Shown here one piece after another: positions 1 to 11,620 of a stretch of 64,000 nt of DNA (its first letter is position 1; every line of letters starts with the position of its first letter). Source of the stretch: Gnetum montanum (Eukaryota > Streptophyta > Gnetopsida > Gnetales > Gnetaceae); the NCBI GenBank assembly GCA_015680685.1, contig MNCI01004202.1, forward strand, positions 64,351-128,350, given 5' to 3'. A program made the translations under genes and the position numbers. The notes beneath the pieces were generated by a model that saw only the letters and a list, made by a program, of their open reading frames with translations, was not told the origin of the DNA and did not search any database.

Positions 1-1302
1 CAAGGTTACTAGAAGTCCCAATAAGGTCAAAATATGGCACTTTGAAGGTTGTCTTTGGCTTTTGGTAATCCACTTTGATCCAACTACACTATGACTACAC
101 TACATAGCATAGTTAGGGTCATCGCTAGTGTAGTCTAAAATGGAAAATAGATTTAAGCTAGTTCTTGCTTGGTTATTTTCCATTTTAGGTTTACTAGGAG
201 TTCTTAGAAGATGTGGTGTTTAAGATATGTTCTTTCAATTACTATTTTTGGCTTTTGGTACTCACCCCCACCTAATCTATGCTAAGACTATGTTGGCCAG
301 CATAGATGAATGGAGATTGACTTGTTCTAGATTAGTTATTTGCCCTTTTAGAGCCACTAGAGGTTTTATGATGAAGTTGAGGTCAAAATTTGTTATTTTG
401 AAGGATATATTTTTTGGATGGTCACACTCTTATCAAATATACTAGGACTATGTTGCCCAGTGTAGTTGAGGCCTCCATAGTGTAGTTCATGTAAGATGTA
501 TGGTTTTTGATGCTTTTTGACCAATTTCATATAATTTTGGAGCTATCAGAGGTTTTGGTTAGGGTTTGGTACATGGTGTTATATTTTTGAAGTTGACTGG
601 AATTTTGGTCAATGGTATGAGACCATACCCTACTTGTGACTATGTTGGCTAGTGTATTTAGGCTATTGATCAATGTAGTTACCCAAAATGGCAAGTTTTA
701 CTGTGGGTTTTGGGCTTCCTTGTTGTCCAATTTTCATCAATGTCAACACCTAGTTTCTTAGTTTGGGCATAAGGTTTCATGACATGGATGGGTAGTTGTG
801 AGTTGGGTTTTGGTAGTAATTAGGATTTGGCATCTATTCCAATGCTTTTGGGTGCTTGAACCCTAGTGTAGTCACCCCAGGAAGCTGAAAACCCAAGTGT
901 GTTAGGATTTCCATTGGCTTGCTACCTAGGTGCCTAGTGGAGCCCACCTTGAATTTGAGTTTTTTCATGCATTGGTTTTCCACTCACCTAGTGTAGTCCC
1001 ACTTTCCAGTAATGATTATTAAGTTCAATGAGACTTGGGTGGATGTTTAGGGGAAACTAGGGTTTTGAAGTGGGCACATAAGTTTGGAAGTGATTTCAAA
1101 AAAATAATTTTGCATAGATCATAATCTTCCCTTCACTTCCATCCTATAGTACATTGCATCAAAGATCTATACCTATTCTAGCCTCTACTACCCTTGTTTC
1201 CGATGTAGTCACAAGTTTTCTACACTAAGAGGCCAACGTAGCTACTAGAGGATTGTTAGAGACTCAAGGATTTTTGTTGTTACTGCATTGGTTGTCAACA
1301 TG
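1..1302. other. Noncoding flank inside element C, rich in GTAGT/TATGTTG words
   Basis: No coding region is supported here. The sequence repeats short words such as 'agtgtagtc', 'ctatgttggcc' and 'cagcatag', which resemble the TAGCR-type words in the LTRs and internal noncoding parts of the other elements. By position it lies upstream of the antisense gene of element C. RT, expected further along C on the minus strand, is not visible, so C's pol and left LTR lie outside the window or are lost. Confidence 0.45.
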
Positions 1303-1446
1303 TCCAAGAGAAAGGCTTCCACCACAAAGTATCCAACCATGGAGAAGGCTAATGCTAATACCCAAGGCCTCTCCAACTGTCCATGGCTAGTAATTATTAA
1401 AACATCCGCTACCAGGACTCCTAGGAACACAAATCCCAACCATGTT
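1303..1446 (+). pseudogene. Possible first exon of the antisense gene of element C
   Basis: An ATG at 1303 opens a short basic peptide starting MSKRKAS, which stays open for about 48 codons. Its place upstream of the recognisable exons matches the putative first exon in element A (9128-9249, MMAPKGE), also short and lysine-rich at its start. The similarity is too weak to prove homology. The minus strand of the same stretch has a 73-codon hydrophobic ORF, which I regard as chance. Confidence 0.2.
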
Positions 1447-3040
1447 TTGTGAAGTTTCTTTGGCATTTTTGGTCATGTAGGCTTGTTTGTTGATTGGAAT
1501 TAAATTTTGTGAAATTTCTACATTAGATCTAGGCTATTTTTATGATTTTCTAGTGTTTTTTTGGTTTTGGAATTAGTGTGTGTTGAATAGAAGCTTTTTT
1601 TTAGTCAATTCTATGTGTTTTTGTTGTGTTCAGGGCAAAAAAGTAACACTGCTTGTGTATTTTTTGTGTTTAATGGATTCATATTTCTAAATTTTTATGG
1701 AGCAAGGATTTTGTACTATTTCTAATGGTCAAATGTTTTTTTGAACCACTGGATTTTGACTTATGGTTGACTTATGGTTGAACCACTAGATTTTGACTTA
1801 TGGTCAAATGGATTTTTGAACCACTGGATTTTTTCATGGTACTTTGGTATTTTTTTCATGTCATAATACTTAATATTTTTTTGGTTTTCATGTTTTGGGT
1901 TTTATATTTTTATTAAATATTCCAATGGCTATGGAATCACCAAATTTGTATGTGTAGTTAATTTTTGGAAAATTTTTTCATAAACTCGCATGAAGTAGGG
2001 TTTTACTATTATAGTTTCGTTGCTGTTAGTTTTGCATTTTTTCTATAAATATGGCTAGGAATTTTTATGATTTCTTATTTTAATTATTTAGTTAATTTTT
2101 AAGGATTCAAATAGTTATGGAATGACTAAATTTGGTTAGAAGATTGACTTTTGGTGAATTTCTTAGTAAACTGGTGTTGAGATGTGGTTTTTTGGTTATC
2201 ATAGTTTACCCTTATGAAGATGGGCAATGTTGGAACCTTCAAAGATCTTTTCAGCCAACATCCTAGTTTCCTAGGGATGTCTTGAGTGTTAGGGAGGGTT
2301 TTGAAGTGGTTTTTATTGAGTTAAAATTTTTTAATAATTTTTATTGGTCATCTACTATAGTCATTTTCTATAGTTTTTGGGTTGTTGTGAAGTTTTTGTT
2401 GAATGTTGTTATGGTTTTTGTTTGTTTTTTTAATTTTTCCTAATCCTAGAACATTAGCATAGATGTTAAATTCTATTGAATTTCATGTCTATATAATTCA
2501 TTTTTTTATCAAGTGTAAACTATTCTATATAGTTGTACTTTTGGCAATGAAACAAACCCCCCCCCCCCCCCCCCCCCTCTTTGTATAGGTAGTGTTATTG
2601 TTGGCATTGTATTTTGTTATTTTGTTCAAAGGTTCTTTTACATGTTGGTTTTTAAGCTCTCAATATTCATTTTAATTTTTAAAAATTTTAACTTGTCTTC
2701 CTAGAGTTTCTACTATGGCTAATTTCTCCATTCACTAGGATGCTTAGTAAAATTTTGCAAAATTCAAACTTGTGTTTGGGATTGTTGTTGTAGTTACAAG
2801 CTATTTTTCATGTTTTTGATGTTTCTACATAAAATAATTTTATACTTTAATGTATATCTGACCATGAAAGTGCTATCGGTTATTGGTTTTCCCCTTGGTT
2901 GTATATGGGTTTTTAGTTGTTTCTAATTTTGGTTTTGATTGAAACTATAGATTTAGTTGTTTGATCACTTATTTAGAATGACAACGTTGATATTAGATTC
3001 ATTGTAATTTTGGTTATTTAACAATTTTTCCTGCTTGTCT
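1447..3040. other. AT-rich noncoding stretch with a 21-base C run
   Basis: Very T-rich sequence on the plus strand with no supportable gene. It includes an uninterrupted run of 21 C at 2557-2577. If the exon at 1303 is real, this is the first intron of the antisense gene (the equivalent intron in element A is about 820 bp). Confidence 0.4.
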
Positions 3041-5339
3041 ATGGTTTGTTATGATTTTAACTATTGTTGTTGTATGTGTAAGACCTTCCTCAAGTCCATC
3101 TTGGTGGTCATTGAGCTGGTGGGATTGCTATGCTATATTCATGCACTAGGGCCTTATACCTTGCATCCATACATGATATTGAAGCATGGCTCCTTATGGT
3201 TCTGGCTTGGGAAAAAAGAGTTCCTAGCCTTCCTATTGTAGCATTTTAGTATCATGGTATGGCCACACTTATCATCCTGCATGATTACTATTATCATGGA
3301 AACTTTGTTGCCTTGGTCATCTAGCTTGATCATTAAGTTCTTAGTAGACAATCTTGAAATGTGTGCAGAGGGAAAAGTTCTTGATGGCAATTATATGAGG
3401 AGGACTTGTAAGTTGTCCAATATTTGGGACATGCTCAAGTTCAACTTGTATGATGTCAAAAACACACTACTAGTTGGGCACTATGCTCACACACTATTTT
3501 AGAACCCTCCTAGTCTTGTCTACCATGTGGAAGGGTAAGCATGATTTTAATTTTTTTTTATAACTATTTTTATTATTGGCTTTACTAGGGTACTTGGTTG
3601 TAATGTTTTTCTTGCTTGAATTGGTATGCTTGCAGGTATAGGATGGATAATAAAGGGTTCATTAAAAGTAATCAACTCCTACCCTAAGCTCAAACACCAT
3701 TAGAGGTTTTCACCAAAAGTCCCATAGTAAGGCTTGTGATTGCGAAGTAAGAGCTAACCTAGGTAGGTACATTGCATGTTACTCCAATGCCTACCAATAG
3801 TGTGTAGACAATGGGATAACACATGATTGGTGGGCCAATTCAGATCTTACCTGCATGTCCATTAAAGCCCCCATGCAACCTGCAAGAAAGGTAAGAGTTA
3901 TTTTTTTGTTTTTATTTATGTTTTCATGTCAACATATCCATGGTTGTATGGTTATAGGTTTTTATGCTTTAAGTGTTTAAAAGGTTTTATAGGCTATGAT
4001 TGGCTAAAAATTTGATTTTTAATTTGGTTATACTTGTCATCTTTTATTTTAAGTGCTTACACCTAAGCTAATCAGCCTATTGTATTGTAGGTGCTAGCAC
4101 CTCCTCCACTATTATGATTGTTATTTCAAGACATTTTAAGGAGACCCTCATCCTTAAGTATGTTGAGGTGGATTCGGTGCAGTAGTGGTTGGCTAGTAGG
4201 GTGTCCAAAAACATTTAAGCAAACATTGCTGATGCAAGTTTGCTTGATCTTTTCATGGCCCCTAGCCCAACCATCCCTACTCCCGATATGGTGAATGTCA
4301 TTGAATCCTTTGACCAAGGAGTGAAGAAGTTCATCACCTAGGTTCATGGTGTGCCCATCACCCTAACCATCAATGAATCTACCTTTAGTGACCTCTTTGT
4401 CATTCCTCATAAAGGCATAAGGGTTGTCACTAAGGCAAGTAAAGAGGTGGAGCACTGAGAAGAGGTGCTAGAGTGGTTGGGCACTCACTGAGATCACAAG
4501 GAGTTATCTCCTAGCTAATTCAAGGTTGAAGAGGCTAGAGAGACATATCCCTTATTCTACTCCTAGGGGTTCCCCAAGTTTCTATCACAGGGTAAAATCA
4601 TGAAGGTTGAGTAAGCATGAACCATGAAGAAGGTTCTTTTAGAGGATTCTTAATTCAACTAGGCTGGTCACTTGGATTTCAGGCTACGTAATGAGATCCT
4701 TAAACTCCATGACAACCTCTCGATGAAATGCCACATGCATTATGTCTTCTTTGTAGCATATTTGAGGAGGTTTGTGAAGTTCTTGGTTGTGAGAAATGAT
4801 GGAAAATGAGTAAGACAAGATTCATCCCAACTCTCTAAGCCATGGGTGAAATATTTGTATCTCATCATGAAAGCTTAGAACCAATCAGAGGTCATTGGGA
4901 AGTTGTTGTCTGTTACCACAAAGGAACTTAGTGATAGACGTTGTGCTTCCCCTAACACCATGGGGATGAAGCCCCAAGTTACCTAAGGAAATGCTAAAAA
5001 TGCCAAGGAATTGCGAGCTAAAGGTAAAGGTTAAGCTAAAGCCAAACTGAAGAGGCTTATGGTTGAGGAGGTAGCACTAGAGATCGAGTAACCCTCCAAG
5101 AGGAGGTTCATGATTAGACTTGGCCAAGCATGTGACATGGTCAAGGCATGTTTTAGTTTTGTTTTAATTTTTAGTTGTTTTGAATTGTTATGTTCTATGT
5201 TATAAGGCTATATTATTATTTTTTATGCAAGATATGCTACGTTATTACATTTTTCTCTTGTTTCTCTTATAGGCAAGTAACAAGAGTTGGCGGCTCAAGT
5301 AGTAGCAGCAAAGGTTGATCAAAAATTCCTAGAGGAGGA
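3041..5339 (+). pseudogene. Antisense gene of element C, 5' half (exons 2 to 5a), interrupted by element A
   Basis: Unrecognised protein family. Exon 2 ends at 3534 (donor GTAAGC), exon 3 is 3636-3890 (donor GTAAGA), exon 4 starts at 4091 after an acceptor TTGTAG and runs to about 5.14 kb, and exon 5 starts near 5273. Each has a counterpart in element A. Matching protein signatures include IWDM followed by Y, NTL and H near the end of exon 2, SRH with LKY early in exon 4, and FFVAYL with FLVV late in exon 4 (A: FFVACL, FLVV). Exon 2 carries TAG at 3239-3241, found at the same aligned codon in A. Many stops and at least one frameshift make it a pseudogene. Element A is inserted after 5339, inside exon 5. 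Its strand is opposite to C's gag-protease. Confidence 0.6.
5335..5339. repeat. Target-site duplication of element A, left copy (GAGGA)
   Basis: GAGGA immediately precedes the left LTR at 5340 and is repeated right after the right LTR at 20448-20452. The antisense-gene frame of element C reads through the joined site, which confirms the insertion point. Confidence 0.9.
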
Positions 5340-5971
5340 TGTTGTGACCGAAAACGTCGGCGACTGGAACAACGAGAGGTTACCGGGTGAAATAGTTTAA
5401 CCTTAGATTCATGTGAGGACCATGCTAGAGAAAATGGATTCAGGGTGCCCTGAATGGTCTTGTTGATCAAACAAGGACTTAATAGGTGTGACTTAACCTT
5501 TCGCAGATGTTTACTTTGGGAACAATGCTCGTAATGTAATATGATGATTATTAAATGCAATGGGATGAAAATGATGCAAAATATGATAATAATAAACAAA
5601 AACATAAAGAAAACTGGAGTGAGAGAATGCACTGCCTCAAGATAGCGTCTTTACTTTGTTGAGATGGATACAATCGATTATGCAACACTGGGAGGCACAG
5701 AAATCTTAGAGGTAACCAGAATGCTCAAAACATGCCAACTATGCTCTCGAGTGCAAACTTAAAAGCCAACTACACCAAAATCCAATCTGAAAATCTAATT
5801 ATGCAAAATTCCAATGAACAAGACAACTAGCCAATGCCAAAAAGCCAACAAGCCAACTGCACTTGTTAATGCAGAAATGTCAACTCTTTTGGATAAAAAA
5901 TGCCAACTAGAAAAGCCAACTTGAAAATGCCCATGCAAGAATGCCAACACTTTGAGTGTTGTTTTCCAAGG

Positions 5972-5979
5972 TATTTATA
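5972..5979 (-). promoter_or_regulatory. LTR TATA box (element A, left LTR)
   Basis: Minus-strand TATAAATA, conserved in the right LTR at 19260-19267 and in both LTRs of element B (43168-43175 and 50700-50707). Its orientation fits the direction of gag-protease transcription. Confidence 0.65.
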
Positions 5980-6339
5980 GGGCTAGGAGAAAGTAAGAAA
6001 TGAGGCCTGGATGCCATGTGTCCTGGACCCCAGAATATGCAAACATGACGGTACCATGTAGGTGTGTTGTGCTAGTCACAAACTTTGCTATGCTATAACC
6101 ATGTTTTCAAAACTACACATGCTAGAATCTAGTGTGCTAACAATGCAAGAAGAAATGGAGTCTTTGCCCCAGGACTACGTCTTCCCTATCCTTATCAATA
6201 GGATCAAGTGTAGCAACAAATTTTTGGGGGATGGACTAAGGGGTATGCCAAAGTGGAACAAAGTTGCTGATCATGGCAAGCTTAGTTATTGCTAACAAGT
6301 TGTAGAGCTAGTTGAAGATGTCTTGATTCCTTTATCAAC

Positions 6340-6770
6340 TTTGCATCACTTACGCTATTTAGCACATTGACATAGCATAGCTACTCACTATGTTGTGCTA
6401 CGCTATGTAGCATAGCATAGCGTAGCCACCAGTTTGAATAGGAAACTTGCGTTGGAGTCAATAGCATTTGCTGGAAGCCTTTGTGCATGCAGGGCTAATC
6501 TTTGGATCATTTCATTGATTTGCATCTTTGCTACGCTATGCTATGCTACGTAGTGTAGCATAGCATAGCAAACAATGTAACATGCATTTCTAACAAAATT
6601 ACGAGGTTTCACAAGAAAACATTGCTTTTAGTTCAAGGGCTAATTGAGAAAGGGTAGTTTTGGAAGCCAAAATGCTATTAAATGCAATCCTTTTGCCAAA
6701 ATGGCTTGGTAGAGGAGTCTTTGCATGTTTTTCCCTTGCTACGCTGTGCTATGCTATGTAGTGTAGCACC
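6340..6770. repeat. Palindromic TAGCR array in U3 of element A left LTR
   Basis: Short words TAGCA/TAGCG and their complements form strong dyads. At 6535-6549 and 6555-6569 there are perfect 15-bp inverted arms around a 5-base loop. At 6397-6407 and 6416-6426 there are perfect 11-bp arms around an 8-base loop. The array lies upstream of the LTR TATA box in the element's sense. Similar arrays occur in the right LTR (19650-20050) and in element B. Confidence 0.8.
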
Positions 6771-7172
6771 TTGTGTTGGCTGAATTTTAACTTTTTTCCT
6801 TGTGCGAACATCTTACCAAAGCTTGTATTCGGATACTTAATTGATTTTTCAAAGGCTTGCTATGGTGCGTATCGTAGCAAACTTCTCTACTAGAAAACTT
6901 GCCAAACTGTTTTGTCCATCTTGAACATTGTCAACAACTCTAGGCATGGTCTCTAGGTAGACTGTCAGCCAGGCCAACTATCCATTTGGGCAGGTTGGTG
7001 AGTCCGGCAAGCTTGCCAGTCTTGGAAGTAGAAAACTTGCCAGAATACATAGTCTATCTTTGGTGTCTACACTTTATTGCCTAATGATCATGACACTAGA
7101 CTTATCGAAGCCCTTGCCTAAATTCCCAGACCTCACTAAAACATAGAGGTCATGAAATTTTATGGTGTTTCA

Positions 7173-7185
7173 CTGGCCCCTCTTT
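7173..7185 (-). other. Polypurine tract of element A
   Basis: On the minus strand AAAGAGGGGCCAG directly abuts the 3' LTR start TGAAACACC. Element B has AAAGAGGGGCCAT in the same position (50104-50116). Confidence 0.8.
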
Positions 7186-7457
7186 ATCGACGTCTGGAGG
7201 ACGGGCCTGAGAGACACTGATAAAGAATATGAAACACCATGAAAGACAAGATGCTAACATCACTCTTCAGTGATTGTCCAGATGTCACTTAGCTATGCTT
7301 GAGAGTACTAGGATAGTCATGTAGGGAAAGGGGAAAGGGTGGATCTGCAGGGATAGTTTTAAGAAGGGAAAGATGTAGCATAGTGTGGTTCCTCGTTAGA
7401 GGGCTTGTGAGGGAGTTGATACACATGGGCATCTTCTTGTTGCAGGCTTGTGACCTC
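7186..7457. other. Noncoding gap between truncated RT and polypurine tract of element A
   Basis: About 270 bp with no recognisable RNase H or integrase. A full Ty3/gypsy pol would need about 2.5 kb here, so this marks an internal deletion. Confidence 0.6.
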
Positions 7458-8491
7458 TCATCGAAATTGCTTAGAGATGGTCATTATGAAACACTTCTTT
7501 GGGTTGAGGTGTAAGTCATGCATATGGCAGCGTTTGAGAACTACACCTAGATCGTTGGGATGGTTAGCGGCCTCTTTAGATTTGACTGCTATGTCATCCA
7601 CATAGTCATTTAGTGTTTCTAGGAGGTAGTCACTAAAGATGTATGTCATGGCTCTTTGGTAGGTTGCTCCAGCATTTTTGAGTCCAAAGGGAATCATAGT
7701 GTAACAGAAGATACCCCATGGGATCATGAAAGTGGTTGTTAACTGATGCTCTGGGTTGATACAAATTTGATTGTAGCCAGAGAAACTATCCATGAAGGAT
7801 AGTAGAGTGTGACTAGTCGTACTGTCAATAAGTTGATCAATACTCGGTAGTGGGAAGTCATCTTTGATTTTTGCTTTGTTTAGATCCCCGAAGTCTATAC
7901 AGATTTTTATTCCTCCCATTTTCTTAGAAACTAAAATGATGTTTGACACCCATTATGAGTAATCAACTTCCTGGATGAAACCATCTTGATACATTTCATC
8001 CTGACACAGCTTAGTGATTTCATCGCGTACAGCCAGTACAATCTCTGGTTTAATTTTACAAGCCTTTTGTTTAACTACCTTTATATATGCATCTAAGACA
8101 ATGTTATGTTGTATAAGCTTTGGATCTAAGCCTGGCATGTCGTTATAGGACCACGCAAATACCTCGATGTTGTCTTGAAGGATCTTGGATACATCTTTAT
8201 GCATTTGTGAATCTAGGAGGGAGCTAAGTTTTAACATCTTTATTTTCCCCTTGGATGTAGTCATAGGTGTTTCAATGAGAGAGTCCTCAGTTACATCCCT
8301 AGCCTCTAAATCTAAGGCTTGGACCAGATGTTCAGGCCAGTCTAGGGATGCTTATAAGGATGTACTAGTGCTATCGGTTGATGATTCCCAGTCTATTGAC
8401 TCTGGGTTTAATTATCTTATAAGCTCGCCATGTGGGTCTGTCAAGGATAGAAGTGAAAATAGATCTCGATGCATGGCCATTCTTGCTCAAC
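7458..8491 (-). pseudogene. Truncated reverse transcriptase of element A
   Basis: This is the RT part of a Ty3/gypsy pol, which copies the element RNA into DNA. On the minus strand, motifs appear in order: GLDPKLIQH of the linker, SNIILVSKK, DFGDLNKA, DDFPLP, FMDSFSGYNQI, TTFMIPWG, FGLKNAGATYQRAM and the catalytic YVDD (7593-7604), then LNPKKC. The reading frame is broken by only a few stops, for example at 7950. It ends shortly after LNPKKC with no RNase H or integrase. An upstream frame continues to about 8491, where a minus-strand acceptor-like TTATTGTGGTAG is found; in Ogre/Tat elements RT is expressed by splicing out an intron after protease. The motif set is that of the Tat lineage. Confidence 0.85.
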
Positions 8492-8509
8492 CTACCACAA
8501 TAAGATAAA
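8492..8509 (-). promoter_or_regulatory. Candidate sense-strand splice acceptor before RT (element A)
   Basis: Minus strand CTTTTATCTTATTGTGGTAG ends at 8492 and is followed by a frame leading into RT. It is a candidate for the 3' end of a gag-protease/RT intron of the Ogre type. No matching donor has been proven. Confidence 0.3.
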
Positions 8510-8617
8510 AGGCAAGTCAAGTGATACCTATTTGTAGCAACAACACATAGTAAACATTTGCAAAGCAACAATGAGATATGAAATGGTTGAAATAATTACC
8601 AACTATGATATAAAGTT

Positions 8618-8850
8618 TGCAAGCCATCAGTTTAAGGTCGTAGTAGACTACCTAGATGAAGAGTTGTAGCTTAAAACTGCTAGTTTAAGGTCTTTATGGA
8701 CCGCTAACTTCGTCAAATTATGAGTCATAACTGTTAGTTTAAGGTCTTTGTGGATCGTTAACAGGTTAGGTTTGTAAGTCAAAACTATTAGTTTAAGGTC
8801 TTTGCAGACCACTAATAGGTTATTTTTGCAAAGGTAAGTTGCTAGTATAA
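8618..8850. repeat. Degenerate tandem repeat with TAGTTTAAGGTCTTTG core (element A)
   Basis: Four or so imperfect units share (T/C)AGTTTAAGGTC followed by GGACC/AGACC and a TTAACAGGTT-like tail. Element B has a related array in the opposite orientation at 48640-48930 (ACCTTAAA, GTTAAACTGGCA), consistent with its opposite orientation. Function unknown. Confidence 0.6.
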
Positions 8851-8988
8851 GGTGGGACAAAATTTTCAGTTGGGCCCACCTGCTACGATGAAAACAGTGA
8901 TGCTACACTATGGCGGGAGTGCTATGCTATACGGAGCATCCCACATTAATTGGGGTGTGAAATGGCAAGTTTTTTTCACTACCTTGGC

Positions 8989-8997
8989 TATAAATAG
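8989..8997 (+). promoter_or_regulatory. Putative promoter of the antisense gene (element A)
   Basis: TATAAATAG on the plus strand, in the context GGCTATAAATAGGGG, is a good plant TATA box. It lies 139 bp upstream of the proposed ATG of the antisense gene at 9128, with nothing else on that strand that needs it. It is not in an LTR and points opposite to the LTR promoters. Confidence 0.5.
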
Positions 8998-11512
8998 GGG
9001 TTTACCCTTGGTAAACTTGTCATTTTCATTATAAGAGCGCAGAGCCCACATCCAAAGTGTAGAGCGATTGTACTGATAAAGAGAAAGGTGATTTAACATA
9101 GTGATTAATAGCAAATTTGCAACTGAGATGATGGCACCTAAAGGAGAATGTAAACACCGAGCGCTCTCCAAGGTGGATGAGGTGAAAGACACCCTGGGGC
9201 ATCTTTCACAGGCATGTGTTGTAGTACGAGAGGAGACTCTGTAGGCTCAGTAAGTTGCTATGCTACCTTTGTTTTCCAAGTTGATGTTGTTGTCTCTTCT
9301 TATTTTTTCCTTATTCGTAATGAAATCTGTGTCTTTTATCATCATTTTGGTTGCCATTTTGGCTGTTACACTGTTGTTGTTGCTGATTCAGCCATGATGG
9401 GTGTATGGACGCTACGCTAAGGTTGCATGTAGTATTTCCTAGACCGCCATTGTTGTGACTGCCTCGCCATAGAGGTTTAGGTGATCCTGGAAACCTAGCA
9501 CGTGAATAGCCTAGCATACGGCCCTCAAGGGGGTTTGGCCACGTACGAGATTTGACAACGTAACACGTGTTTAACGCAGCGTAGTGCAAATCATTTTGTA
9601 TGGCAGAAGTTTGGTTGAAACGGTAGTAGCATATTAAATTCTTTCTTATTTGACATTCGTATTTGATTTTTTGTTACACTAGGCCAATGCATCAGTAATA
9701 TCATGTTTCTACGCTACTGATCCTGTGGTTTTGTTGGTGAATCTACCATAGCTATAAATCTATTATATTGCTATGCCTGTTTCATTAGTATGTTTGTTAT
9801 GTGCATTGTGCGACAGTTACTGTAAGGCACAGCCAGTTTTACTACGCTGTGTAATGCCTGATGGCCATGCTATGCTGCACGTGTTATTTCATTACATTGT
9901 TTGTAATATTTAACTTTGTTTTGTTTTAAAAAATTTGTGATCAAGGGCTTATGCTACACTACATGCAAAGAAAGGATTATGCTACGCTATTTGCAAATAG
10001 ATAATGATGCTACACTACATGCGAACTCTACTTGAACATAATACTAATGTTTTTCATTCTGTTGTGCAGGGTGATGTTAAAACCCATTTTGATTGTCCTG
10101 GAAATTGTAGGGATTTTGTGCTGCCTAAGTGAACCAGTGGCCAACGTTCCTCCACCCCATGCACGTGTGGGATGACAGGTGGTCTAGTTCTGGTAAGGTG
10201 CACAAGACTTCCTACAATTCCTCCTCTAGCACTTTAGTGTGATTGCTTGGTCACACTTGTCAGCAGAGATAGCAGCGTAATCATAGAAATGTTGTTGTTT
10301 GGGGCTAACTGGGGCATTGTGAAATTTTTGACTAATGGGGCAATCAGGGGTGACCAAGAAGAAAGGTCCAATAAGCATCCAAAAAGCTTAAGGCATCTGA
10401 GTTGGATCTGGGACATGCCTGAGTATAAAATCTATCATCTGTACAACACATTGTTTGTTGCCCATCACATGGACACTTGTTTTCAAAGCCCACCAGGAAC
10501 CATTTATTTTACCGGTGGGTGAGTTCTGTAAGTGTATTCTATCATGTTATGCAATGCATGCTATGCTAGGCAATAATGTTAACAGTGTATGTGCTTTTTT
10601 TTGTGTGTTGCCAGGTTTTATATTGACAAGAATGGGCTTCACGGTGATACTGATGCCTTGGCCTTGGCACAGATGGCCCTATGGGAGTTTTCCTCCACTA
10701 GGAATGTGTGCGCTAGCGTGATAGGCCAATGTGGGGGTGAGTACAAAACATATCCAATGTTGTACTTCCAATTTTATGGGAAGTGTAAGGAGGTTGGTTG
10801 GTTGAATAAGGATTGGACATCCCTTAGGCTGATCACCATTGAAAACATGTTGGTGGATCTCCCACCATTTCTGTCTTCATTTAAACTTGGTACGCTAGAC
10901 CATGAATTTATGTTTGCTTGTTTGAGTGTTGTTTCACTTTTCTTCTATTTTTTTGTTTTGTTTAACTTTTTTTTTTTTTGCAAACTGCTATAGCGGTGAA
11001 AAAATCCCAATAGGTCACCGTGATCACCTCTAGGCATAATGAGGCCAACATCTATTTCAAGTATGGGGAGGTGGAAGAGACCCAATGCTGGCTCTACAAT
11101 GGGGCCCCAGACTCCCTCGTCAACAACCTTCAGGATGTTGGGCTCATGGAGTTGTTCTTGGCCATCAACCCAAGCATCCTTACTGCTGAAATGCTTGCCC
11201 TAGCTGCCTCCTTTTCTGAAAGAGCAAACCACTTCCGCACACGTGTCCATGATGTGCTAGTGGTGCTTGAGACTAATGACCAACTATTTGCAAATCTCTT
11301 CAGTGTCCCTTCTAATGGCCTCCCTGTGGGAGAAAAGAACAAAAAGGAGGAAAACCATTAGGGGGACATTGAGGAGTGGTTAGGGATAGTGAAGGATCGA
11401 AAGGGGATCCATATTGAGAAGGCCAAGCTAAAACTGGCCAAAACGGTTTACCCCATCTTCTATGCCCATGCTTTCCCCAAGCTACTCTCCCAAGGAAAAA
11501 TCATTGGAATCC

Positions 11513-11620
11513 AGTAAGCTTGGATAATGAGAGAAGTCATAGAAGATGGGGCCCATTACAATTAGNTAGTAAGCTTGGATAATGAGAGAAGTCATAGAAG
11601 ATGGGGCCCATTACAATTAG
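11513..11620. other. Assembly join: single N flanked by a perfect 53-bp duplication
   Basis: Bases 11513-11565 are identical to 11568-11620, with N at 11566. The duplication shifts the reading frame of exon 4 by one base. This is most simply an unresolved overlap between two contigs, so the true sequence is probably shorter by 55 bases. Confidence 0.85.

Larger units (their letters stand above)
5340..7172 (-). repeat. Element A left LTR (3' LTR of the minus-strand element)
   Basis: Begins TGTTGTGACC and ends TGGTGTTTCA on the plus strand, so it starts TGAAACACCA in the element's own sense. A minus-strand TATAAATA lies at 5972-5979. Upstream of it in the element sense (6340-6770) are palindromic TAGCR arrays. 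The segment 5267-5632 has an ORF on the minus strand which is only LTR sequence read by chance. Confidence 0.9.

Noticed and set aside
1245-1466. Hydrophobic 73-codon ORF on the minus strand (MPKKLHKTW...) resembling a membrane peptide
   Set aside because: No start context, no neighbours, no recognisable family; the region is noncoding repeat-like DNA and the plus strand gives a better candidate exon.
5267-5632. 121-codon minus-strand ORF, with a similar one at 18573-18920
   Set aside because: Both are LTR sequence of element A; the pair is similar because the LTRs are, not because of coding conservation.
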